A stretch of DNA of 64,000 nucleotides from Rhipidocladum racemiflorum (lineage: Eukaryota > Streptophyta > Magnoliopsida > Poales > Poaceae). The notes under the pieces are model-generated. The model made no database searches. It saw nothing but the letters and a program-made list of their open reading frames with translations, and was not told the origin of the DNA. The stretch spans positions 20,444,001 through 20,508,000 of the forward strand of contig CM070591.1 of NCBI GenBank assembly GCA_036346355.1. Reading direction: 5' to 3'. This document shows positions 22,443 to 32,210 of this stretch, one piece after another. Both the position numbers and the translations under genes were made by a program. The number at the start of each line of letters is the position of its first letter. Position 1 is the stretch's first letter.

Positions 22443-22467
22443 GACTTATAAAAAGAAACGGATGGAG
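22443..22467. mobile_element. Stowaway MITE, right end
   Basis: GACTTATAAAAAGAAACGGA continues to GGAG followed by TA (22468-22469). It completes the terminal repeat begun at 9431, after removal of the Tat element. Confidence 0.88.
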
Positions 22468-22477
22468 TATCTAATTT

Positions 22478-22615
22478 AATGAGTAAACCCACCACCAGTA
22501 CGTACTAGTGCATGCAAATAATGAGTAAACCCACCACTACGTACTTTTCAATTTGGAGGGTATCGGCGGTTCTAATGAGTAAACCCACCAGTACGTACTA
22601 GTGCGTGCAAATAAA
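22478..22615. repeat. Short local tandem repeats
   Basis: The phrase AATGAGTAAACCCACCA...GTACGTACTAGTGC recurs two to three times with spacing near 90 bp, along with CAATTTGGAGGGTATCGGC, which also lies at about 9175. It is a local duplication next to the Stowaway site. Confidence 0.7.
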
Positions 22616-22723
22616 TTGCCGGTTTTCCGTAGTGTGTTTCCAGTCTGTCTGCATGCAATTATTGTATCTGTCGCTATTGCTGTGTCGACAGTATGTTAGT
22701 ATCAATAATTAACTCTCTTTTTA

Positions 22724-23009
22724 GAGCAAGGCTAATAATATAGCTCACTGCTGGCTATATGTGGTTGTCATATCATACACAGCCGTCTAAAAGCTCACCC
22801 ATATAATAAGTTAGCTGTAGAAACAATCTACACATTAATAAATGGTCCACCCATCCATCCTCTCATCTTCTTTGGAATCAGATTATAAGGCTGTGTTATT
22901 GAACAATAGCCCACTTCTTCTCTCTCTTCTCTTCTCTTTCTTCCAACAAAGCAAAAATATGATGTGGCAACTCTTATAGCCCGCTTATGTCACTTTATTA
23001 TACTTACTC
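22724..23009. mobile_element. Tourist-type (PIF/Harbinger) MITE, 286 bp
   Basis: The ends are GAGCAAGGCTAATAATA and, reversed, GAGTAAGTATAATAAAG, flanked by TTA on both sides (22721-22723 and 23010-23012). Copy A has one TTA at the same place, so the insertion is proven by an empty site. There is no coding capacity. Confidence 0.9.
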
Positions 23010-23230
23010 TTATGTGAGAAGTCACAGAGTGCGGAAAAAATGATGGCATGAGAAAAGAATAAGAAAAAAAAAATCTGGCAAGAGAGAGAGCGCAGATCGG
23101 GAGGCTCTCAGTTCTGTCTATCCGTCTCTCGTGACCTACAAGCGGGTCCCATTCTCGTATGGACCCAATTTTCATGGATACATCGTTTTTGTTTGTATGT
23201 CTAAAATGTTCTGTCAACCTCTCCTCTTTA

Positions 23231-23587
23231 GGCTTGTTTGGGGAGCCCTTTGGGCTTGTTTGGGGAGGGCTGGGTTGAAAATCTGCTTTTATTTGTTAAG
23301 CTGTAAAACAGTTGTAGCTGACGGCTGTGGCTTTTCTCAATATATCGTTTGACAAGCTGATTGTTGCTGCTGTAGCTTTTGGAGGGCAATCGAGTGGGCC
23401 CGAGTGAGGAGGGAGTTGGAGAGGTGGCGCCCGAGTCGGAGGGAGTTGAGGAGGCGACCGGACGGGAAGACGATGGGGCAAGAAGGGAGACGGAGCGAGC
23501 GGCTTAGCTGTGCAGTTGCTTTGCAACTGGATTGTTTGGGGGAAGTTTTAGGTCCAAAGATGAAGCACAGCTCCCCCAAATAGGGCC
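23231..23587. mobile_element. Tourist-type MITE, 357 bp
   Basis: The ends are GGCTTGTTTGGGGAGCC and, reversed, GGCCCTATTTGGGGGAGC, flanked by TTA (23228-23230 and 23588-23590). The site is unoccupied in copy A (about 6860). The left terminal sequence is repeated once just inside (GGGCTTGTTTGGGGAG twice within 30 bp). Confidence 0.85.
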
Positions 23588-23648
23588 TTAGTTTACGTGA
23601 TAGAGACATATGCAGCAGGGACAACCCCCATGTGTAGCTTGTGTTGAC

Positions 23649-24896
23649 AGAGCACGGTTAGTTAATTTTTTTTACGTAAATAGCTGTTGATCCGATAAAA
23701 TCACATAAATAACTTCTACATAGTAAAATTCAATTGATATCGTCTGTTTGAATTTTTTTTGTATTTTTTACTAAATTTCAAGCAGACCTTGTCCGCTTGA
23801 ATTTTTTTATATTTCAAGCGGGTGGCGACGACTAGATTTTTTTTATTTCCAGCGGGCGGCTGGATTTTTTTTATATGTCAAGCGGTGGTTGTTTGCTTTT
23901 TTTTCTTTTTCTTTTTCTTTTACTTTCTTTTTTATTTTTTAAAAATTTTAAGCGGATACGTCTCCAAAATAACCCAAAAAATTTCAAAATTGATTTTAAT
24001 TGGTTTTTATTTGAATTTGGGTTGAATTTGATTTTTGCTGAGTTTGGGCCATCCTTGCTTGTGGGCCTTCCGGTCCAATCTCCCAGCCCGCTCCCAGCCG
24101 GCCCAGCCCGCTCGCCACCCCTGCCTCCGGCCACGTCACCGCCGCCGCGCTGCGCCCACATCTCGAGTACATGCGTCAACCTCAAGTCTAAGTATATAGC
24201 ATACACGTTGTATATGAGACCAACTGATGACAAGATTACAACATTCTCGCAATATCTCAAGGTAGATCGATCCAACTATATGTTCTCTAACATATGTTTA
24301 TATTATTAGTTTGATATCTCCATATCTATGACCCGTAAAACATAATCAACAATCAATATATATGCTAGTCTATTCATATACGTTCATATATATGGCAAAG
24401 AGGTGCAGTTTGTGTTGTTCATGGTTGTCTAATCCAGCTTATAGGTGACTATTTTAGAGCAATTTTTTGTTCGTATGATTCTAGGGTTGTGGATCTGCCG
24501 AATATTTAAGGTGGTGTTTTTCCACAAACCTGACAAATTAGGGAGTTCTTTTGATACGTCCAGGTAAGAAAGGAGAAAGGAGACGATGTCGCACCGCAAT
24601 TCCGAGCACCCGAGGCACGGCTCCCTCAACTTCTTCCCGAGGAATCTTGATGCTTGCTGCCGAACTAACGTAGTGATGCATGTATTAATCTTATTAGAGG
24701 CCAGCATTATCTTTGGAATAAGCTAGCAGTATATTGCTTTTTTGTACTACTATCTGAATTTAGTTCGATTTTGCAAAACGTACTCTGAATCTAGTACATT
24801 ACCTGAATTTTTATCTATCTGTGTTTCAATCTGAACTGTTGTCAAATCATTTTCCAATGCATATGTGATCCTTTCTTTCTAGTTTGTCCGTGCTGC
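23649..24896. other. No gene recognised
   Basis: T-rich DNA with repeated phrases such as TTCAAGCGG, a GC-rich patch at 24060-24160, and no supportable coding sequence. A 92-codon minus-strand ORF at 24429-24707 has no recognisable motif. Confidence 0.55.
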
Positions 24897-25307
24897 TGTT
24901 ATGTGGGGCCGCACCTATAGCCGCAGAGCAAAGGCAGGTTAGAGATATGATTGGATTTGGATTAAGAATCCTTTCCTAGAGATATGATTGGATTTGATTT
25001 GGATTAAGAATCCTTTCCTAAGGAAGTTTTTGTTAAATTGATTTAGTTTCAGATTAGGACTCCCTTTTATGGGAGGGTTTGTTAGGAAAGCAATAAGGCG
25101 CTGCTGGCCTATATATATGTAAGCCGTATGGCTTTAATAAAGCAAGCAAGAATTGAGTTATCTCCTACCTCTCTTTCTATCTAATCTCCCCCCTTGCTGC
25201 CACCATTGATCGGAGGCGCACCGCCGACGATCGTCACCTCCGGAGTCGAGGGCCAGCGCCGCCGGCTCTTCCCTTGCCTCCGCAGAGACGACCCTCCGGT
25301 CGTAACA
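24897..25307 (+). repeat. Chromovirus 5' LTR
   Basis: It begins TGTTATGTGG and ends GGTCGTAACA. It contains a tandem duplication of about 45 bp around GAGATATGATTGGATTTG and a likely TATA (GGCCTATATATATG, about 25108). Confidence 0.93.
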
Positions 25308-25310
25308 GCT

Positions 25311-25322
25311 TGGTATCAAGTG
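25311..25322 (+). other. Chromovirus primer-binding site
   Basis: TGGTATCAAGTG lies three bases behind the LTR. It resembles, but is not identical to, the tRNA-Met type TGGTATCAGAGC. Confidence 0.65.
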
Positions 25323-25345
25323 TCACCGTTCCTGCATCGTCCACC

Positions 25346-28300
25346 ATGGCTGCGCCGGACAGGGACAATGCCATCATGGAGCAACTCGCCTCCATCACCC
25401 AGCAGCTCGGCAGGCTGGGCAATATTGAGAGCGCCATCACCCGTTTGGAACAGCAACAACAACAAGATCGCCACGCCATCGAGCGGCTCGAGCACATCAA
25501 CAACGCCGTCATCATCCAGGGCAACAAGGGCAGGCGCGATGGCGCCATCGGGTTGGGTCACCATGCGGATCGCCCTCCTCGCTTCCACAGGCTCGATTTT
25601 CCCAAGTTCGACGGAAAGACGGATCCCCTCCTCTTCCTCAACAAATGTGAGTCCTTCTTTATCCAACAGCGGATCATGGAGGAGGAGAAGGTCTGGATGG
25701 CGTCATTCAACATGAATGGCCCTGCTCAACAGTGGTACATGCACATACAGCGGGAGGAAGGCACACCATCCTGGCGCCGCTTCTCGGAGCTGCTCAACAT
25801 CCGTTTCGGCCCAATCCCATGGGCGATCTTGCCGCCTGCCGGCGCACGGGCACCGTCTCGGAGTACAGCGAGCGCTTCATGGAGCTCCTGGCTCGAGCGG
25901 GCCCCCTCACTGTGCCCCAGCAGATTCAAATGTTCATGGCCGGTCTCCAAGAACCGCTCAGCATCGACGTGCAGCTCCAAAACTCGATGTCCCTGGAGGT
26001 CGCCATCAGCCTTGCGCGAGCATACGAGCGACGGGAGCAGGTGGTTCAGGCTGCTAGGCAGCCGCGCCGGGGCATCTTGCCCACACCGCCGCTGCCAGCT
26101 TCTCTTCCACCGCCGGCACCCAGTAGCGCCACCACGATCACCAACACTGGGGCTATCGGTGGTCGCCAGAGCCGCCGTCTCACGCCAGCCGAAATGGACG
26201 AGCGTCGCCGCCAAGGCCTTTGCTTCAATTGCGATGACAAGTACGTCCGGGGCCACAATCGGCTTTGCAAGCAGCTCTTCGTCATGGAGATGGCCTACGC
26301 CAGCGACGACGATGCTCCCGCCATCACCACCACCGACGAGCCAGAAGCAGAAATCCGCGTGATCTCCCTCCACGCCATCTCGGGAGTCCGCACCAGCAGC
26401 ACCATGCAAGTGCCAGTACAATGGGGCGTCGTCACATTGCATGCTCTCCTCGACTCAGGCTCATCCCACAACTTCATCTCGGAGGAGGCTGCAGCAAGGA
26501 CGGGCGCATCCTTCGACTTCCGTACCGGGCTACAGGCTACCGTGGCCAATGGCGAACAGTTATCGTGCCTTGGGGTTTACAAGGGCGCTACCTTCTCCAT
26601 CCACGAGGAGCTGTTCAGCGAGCCAGTCTTTGTGCTCCCGATCGTGGGTTACGACCTTGTGCTCGGCACCGGATGGTTGGCAACTCTCGGGCCGATCTTG
26701 TGGGATTTCGGCTCACTCACAATGCAGTTTTGGCTTCATGATCACAAGGTCCGGTGGCAGGGGCTGGGCCATCCTCCTCAGCGTCCACAACTGGCGGCTT
26801 TAGGCGCAGACCTTATGCCGGCTCTCCTCCAGGAGTTTGACGCCCTCTTCGCTGAGCCACGTGGGCTGCCTCCTACACAACCATGCGACCACCGCATCCA
26901 CCTTCTACCGGGCACACCCCCCGTTGCTGTCAGGCCATACCGCTACCCCGCCATGCAAAAGGACGAACTCGAACACCAGTGCAAGGACATGCTCGACCGC
27001 GGCATCATCCATCGCAGCACGTCCGCCTTCTCGTCCCCGGTGCTCCTCGTCAAAATACCGGACGCTTCCTGGCGCTTCTGCGTCGACTACCGGGCCCTCA
27101 ACGAGAGAACGGTACGGGACACTTTTCCGATTCCGGTTGTGGACGAACTACTCGATGAGTTTCACGGCGCCCAGTTCTTCACCAAGCTCGACCTACGCTC
27201 CGGCTATCATCAAGTCCGGATGTTCCCCGACGACATCGAGAAGACGACATTCCGCACCCACGACGGCCTCTACGAGTTCCTGGTTATGCCATTCGGCCTG
27301 ACCAACGCGCCAGCAACGTTCCAAGCCTTGATGAACGCCGTCCTCAAGCCGTTCCTACGCCGGTTCGTCCTCGTTTTCTTCGACGACATCCTCATCTTCA
27401 GCAAGACGTGGTCCGAACACCTCCAGCATGTCCGCACCGTCTTCGCGACGCTCCGCGACAACGCGCTCGTTCTTAAGAAGTCTAAATGCTTCTTCGGTGA
27501 GTCCTCCGTCACCTATTTGGGCCACGTCATCTCCCGCGACGGCGTTGCTATGGATATCGGCAAAGTTCAGGCTATGGTCAACTGGCCGGTCCCGCGCACG
27601 GTACGTGCTCTCCGCAGCTTCCTCGGGTTGGCAGGCTACTACCGCAAGTACGTCAAGGATTACGGGGCGTTGGCCGCCCCTCTCACCGCCCTCCTTCGCA
27701 AAGACGGGTTCGCATGGTCTCCAGAGGCAACGGAGGCATTCCAGTCCCTGAAAGGGGCCCTAACATCGGCGCCCGTCCTCGCTCTGCCCGACTTCACCAG
27801 GCCCTTCGTGGTAGAATGCGACGCCTCGGGCACAGGCTGCGGCGCAGTCCTACATCAACAAGCCGGACCTGTGGCTTTCTTTAGCCGGCCGATGGCTCCT
27901 CGACACCGGGGCCTCGCGGCGTACGAGCGCGAGCTGATCGGCCTTGTCCAGGCTGTCCGCCATTGGCGGCCTTACCTATGGGGACGCCCGTTTGTCGTCA
28001 AGACCGACCACTACAGCTTGAAGTTCTTGCTCGACCAACGTCTTGCCACAATTCCACAGCACCAATGGGTAAGCAAGTTGCTCGGATTCGACTTCACCGT
28101 TGAGTACAAGCCGGGCCGCACCAACATCGTCGCCGACGCACTATCCCGCCGCGACATGGAGGAGGGCGCTCTCATGGGCATCTCGGGGCCTAGCTTTGAC
28201 ATTGTCCAGGATCTTCAGCAGGAGGCTGGCCGAGACCCCGCCTTTATCACGCTAGCCTCTCAGGTGAATGATGGCACACTCGGCTCTCCCTGGTCAATGG

Positions 28301-29673
28301 TGGATGGTTTACTGCTTCATAGTGGCAAATTCTATCTTCCGCCCGACTCCACGATCCTCCAGAAGGTGCTCCAAGGTGTCCACGACACGGCACACGAGGG
28401 CGTCGAGTAGACCTTGCGGCGGTTTCGCCGTGACTTCCACACGCCAAGCGATCGGACGGCTATCCAAGCCTATGTCCGCCACTGCTTGGTCTGCCAGAGG
28501 AACAAAACAGAGCACCTCCAACCGGCCGGCCTGCTGCTGCCCCTTCCTGTGCCGTCAGCCATATGGGCTGATATCTCCATGGACTTCGTCGAACACCTCC
28601 CTAAGGTTGGCGGCAAATCAGTGATTCTTACGGTGGTGGACTGATTTTCCAAATATGCGCACTTCATTGCCTTGGCGCATCCCTATTCAGCGGAGTCCGT
28701 AGCTGCAGCCTTCTTCACCGACATTGTCCGACTCCACGGGGTGCCCACGTCCATCGTCTCCGATCGCGACACCGTGTTCACTTCCACCTTCTGGCAAGCG
28801 CTTTTCTCGCTTATGGGCACCAAGCTTCACATGAGTTCCGCCTTCCACCCGCAGTCAGATGGCCAGATGGAGGCTGTCAACAAAGCTATCGCCATGTACC
28901 TTCGGTGCATGACAGGTGATCGGCCACGACAATGGCTTAAGTGGCTCCCTTGGGCCGAATTCACTTACAACACGTCCTTCCATTCCGCACTGAAAGAGAC
29001 GCCTTTCAAAGTCGTCTATGGGAGGGAACCGCCCACTATTTGGTCCTATGAAACAGGGGACTGCAGGGTTCCGGCGGTTGCTGCCGCCATGGAAGACAGA
29101 GATTTATTCTTGGCTGATGTTCGGGCCAGGTTGCTGCAGGCTCAAAGCATGTCAAAAAAGTATTACGACAGAGGGCATCGACCGCTATCCTTTGCCGAAG
29201 GTGACTGGGTTTGGCTCCGCGTTCGCCATCGAGCTCCAGCGTCGCTACCAGCACTTCCCAAAGGCAAGCTGCGCCCACGATTCTATGGTCCTTACAAAAT
29301 TTCAGCCGTGGTCAATGAGGTGGCCTATAAACTGGAATTACCGCCACGCGCCCGTCTCCATAATGTGTTTCATGTGGGCCTCCTTAAGAAGTTCGTCGGC
29401 ACCCCACCGGCCACGCCCCCATCCCTGCCACCCATACACTTTGGTGCGGCTCAAGCTACTCCTGCCCGCACTGACAGGATGAGAATTGCCCGTGGAGTTC
29501 GCCAAGTGCTCGTCCAGTGGGCAGATCAGCCGGCTTCGGCAGCCACCTGGGAAGATGTGGAAGATTTTCGTCGCCGCTACCCTGCTTGGCAGCTTGAGGA
29601 CAACCTGCTTGTCGAGGGGGGGAGAGATGTTATGTGGGGCCGCACCTATAGCCGCAGAGCAAAGACAGGTTAG
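25346..29673 (+). pseudogene. Chromovirus gag-pol polyprotein
   Basis: The start is ATG 25346 (MAAPDRDNAIMEQL). A one-frame jump occurs near 25810-25820 inside gag, then one frame runs to the end with two in-frame stops, TAG 28408-28410 and TGA 28642-28644. Domains in order: gag with a coiled-coil start, zinc knuckle CFNCDDKYVRGHNRLC (about 26221), protease LLDSGSSHNFIS (about 26446), RT (VDYRALNERT, catalytic FFDDILIFS about 27382), RNase H (VECDASGTGCGAVL about 27808), integrase (zinc finger about 28330-28500, MDFVEH, SDRDTVF, HPQSDGQMEAVN) and a chromodomain (VLVQWADQPASAATWEDVEDF, about 29504). The last stop lies 44 bp inside the 3' LTR. With only three lesions it was probably active not long ago. 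Confidence 0.93.
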
Positions 29674-30040
29674 AGATATGATTGGATTTGATTTGGATTA
29701 AGAATCCTTTCCTAGAGATATGATTGGATTTGATTTGGATTAAGAATCCTTTCCTAAGGAAGTTTTTGTTAAATTGATTTAGTTTCAGATTAGGACTCCC
29801 TTTTATGGGAGGGTTTGTTAGGAAAGCAATAAGGCGTTGGCCTATATATATGTAAGCCGTATGGCTTTAATAAAGCAAGCAAGAATTGAGTTATCTCCTA
29901 CCTCTCTTTCTATCTAATCTCCCCCCTTGCTGCCACCATTGATCGGAGGCGCACCGCCGACGATCGTCACCTCCGGAGTCGAGGGCTAGCGCCGCCGGCT
30001 CTTCCCTTGCCTCCGCAGAGACGACCCTCCGGTCGTAACA
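29628..30040 (+). repeat. Chromovirus 3' LTR
   Basis: It follows the purine run GAGGGGGGGAGAGA, the polypurine tract. The C-terminal codons of pol overlap it. Confidence 0.93.
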
Positions 30041-30485
30041 GGTGGTTCATTTCGAGTACTTGCCACAACACCAGGGACTTGGGCGACTGGTTCATTTCGA
30101 GCCCAGTGTCAGTGAGGCGGGGATCAAGTCGGGTTTGCGAACCCTCAGTCACAGGTCGTTCAACTGGTGGGCCAGGGGTGAAATGCTCGTATGCATGTAT
30201 TAAAATAAAGTAACAAAAATAGCTAGCAAGTAATAAGAATTAAGAAGGGAATATGTCTCCGTCGTCCCAGTAAACTCACGGCGGCATGATGGAAGTTTGA
30301 CGTGCTGGGCTAGGTGTGGGCCAAGTCAGGGTCCACGTCATGAATTTTGGGAGAAGACCTGGTTTTCTAGCATTGATTTGTGACAGTTTTTCAATTTTTT
30401 GAAGGCAAAATGTTCCTTCATATTTAAAAAAAAAATTCGCCAACAGCCCATAGTATGCTCAAATCCATATTTTTTTATTAATTTA

Positions 30486-30521
<36 letters not shown>

Positions 30522-31277
30522 TGTGCAAATGAGATGGGGCATAAGACAATGAAACAATGTTACAATTATTGACACTCATGACATGCTTTGAAGAGCACCC
30601 ACTCATAAGACAAATTCAAACTCATACAATTGATCAATCAGTGCTATATGTGTGCTTTATGTGTTATCTATTTTCGCGCAATATTCGATAAAAAAATTAT
30701 TCAATACCGTATCGATTCCACTCCATATTCGATTTGAATCCGTGACTGATATTATCTGCGCCGTATTCGTATCCGGCACTATCCGTATCCAACTCCGAAT
30801 CCAGCAAAATGGTTTAGTATATGAAAAGAGTGATATCCGATTGAATCCGAACTGATTGCACCCCTAACGATGGATGTGCTATGCTAGTACGTACATAGCA
30901 AGTAAGACTTGACTGTTGTTGAGTAGGTTGCAATCAGTCATTGGAAAGAAGAAATGGAATGCAGTGCTAGTGTGGCACATGAATGAATCAACTTTCATAT
31001 TCTGATACTTACTATTGATATATGTTTACTTTGGTCCAGCGGAGATACACCGGTCTAATGTGATCTTCAATTTCGTTGCAAGTCTTCCAAAGTTGTAATA
31101 TGCTTGTGTATGTTGATCTTGATAGTTTTAAATCAAGGGTGGAACCATACTCACATCTTCTATAATATAGCTATGCATGGGAAGCATCATGGTTTTGCTT
31201 GTTTTTTCTTTACACTTTGGAAATAACTGCCCAATGGAAAATTGCATAGTACTTAAGCTTAATTGCTGTGCTAAGCA
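30041..31277. other. Mostly unrecognised DNA, one microsatellite
   Basis: A (TATG)n run lies at about 30492-30525. The end of a 200-bp patch near 30868 (ATTGCACCCCTAACG) resembles hAT-type termini, but I could not find its partner. The bases up to 31277 are related to 42240-42420 on the other side of the CACTA element (TTTGGAAATAACTGCCCAAT occurs in both), so this flank belongs to an older local duplication. Confidence 0.5.
30492..30525. repeat. TATG microsatellite
   Basis: About eight uninterrupted tetranucleotide units following an AT run. Confidence 0.9.
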
Positions 31278-31280
31278 GTA

Positions 31281-31310
31281 CACTACTACAGAACTGGGCA
31301 TCACAAGCGG
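31281..31310 (+). repeat. CACTA left terminal inverted repeat
   Basis: It starts CACTACTACAGAAC and differs from the right end at two of 30 positions. Confidence 0.95.
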
Positions 31311-31670
31311 TATATTACAAGCGGTTAGGTGCGAACCGGTTCTGGCCCACGCACCAGAAGCGGTTCCTGAGCAACGGGCGGGAGGGGGTCACTAGAAGCG
31401 GTTGGTCATACGAACCGCTTGTGTTGACAAGCATCACAAGCGGTTCGTTTTCCAAACCGCTTATGAATTATCACAAGCGGTTTGAGACCTCAACCGCTTG
31501 TAGAGATTTATATTTAGAAGCGGTTCGTGTATAAAACCGCTTCTGAAGTCTTAGTTTTAGTAGCGGTTTGTTTGTCAAACCGCTTCTACAAAGTCAGAAG
31601 CGGTTTGACATACAAACCGCTTCTAGAACTCAACCTTCGTGCGGTTTGTATATGAAACCGCTTCTAGAAT
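31303..31670. repeat. Left subterminal array of AAGCGGTT motifs
   Basis: Direct and inverted copies of AAGCGGTT are paired into short palindromes with 8-10 bp spacers (for example AGAAGCGGTT...AACCGCTTCT). In En/Spm such subterminal motifs bind TNPA and are needed for transposition; here that is inferred. The array ends just before a TTTAAA-containing stretch upstream of the tnp2 gene. Confidence 0.9.
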
Positions 31671-32210
31671 CCCTCCCGCCCAGCACTTTAAACTTCTTCT
31701 TCCTCCCGAGCCAACAAATCGATGAATGAGAGAAGGGCCGAGCACTGTTCTTCCGGGAGGTGCTGCCCAAATTTTTGTTTTGAAATTGTAGGTGATTTAG
31801 CTTCAAATTAAGTGTTTTAAGGTCAAGAAGAGCATGTTAGCATCTTTCTCACCTACATATTGCTGTTTTTATGCATTGGATGTGGAGAAATCATGATTTA
31901 TTCATGTTGAAATGTGTTGCTTTGCTAGGTAGAACATGTTGAAATGTGTATGGTATGAAGTTGTTCCCCAAAATTTATTTTGTATGCTTGTTGTTGTTAT
32001 GGTATGAAGATGTATGGTGATCTAGTTCAAAATATGACATTGCAATGAAGTAATTAGTAGTGTATAAAATAAAATAAGGATAAAAATAATTAGACAGGTA
32101 GAAAGGGATAAAAAAATTTAGAAAGGTAGATCTTTAATTGCATGAAGGTGTAGGTGGGGTTGTTTTTCTTGGAGAAGAAAAAAATATATGAAATTATTAC
32201 TTTATTGTAG

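Larger units (their letters stand above)
22684..23648. repeat. NLR upstream duplication, copy B (with two MITEs)
   Basis: It is the direct-orientation paralogue of 6607-6921, lengthened by MITEs at 22724-23009 and 23231-23587. No NLR exon lies beside it. Confidence 0.85.
24897..30040 (+). mobile_element. Chromovirus (Ty3/gypsy) retrotransposon, 5.1 kb
   Basis: LTRs of 411 and 413 bp (24897-25307, 29628-30040) flank a single gag-pol with RT before integrase and a C-terminal chromodomain. Short LTRs and a 5-kb length fit Reina-like chromoviruses; that clade name is inferred from size. LTRs are nearly identical, differing by small indels (GGCGCTGCTGGCC against GGCGTTGGCC). The five bases outside (GCTGC and GGTGG) do not form a clear duplication. 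Confidence 0.93.

Noticed and set aside
23871..24309. Overlapping ORFs of 134 and 144 codons on both strands
   Set aside because: Low-complexity start (runs of L and F, or K and R) and no domain on either strand.
24892..30045. Five-base target duplication for the chromovirus
   Set aside because: GCTGC and GGTGG agree at only three positions, so I do not claim it.
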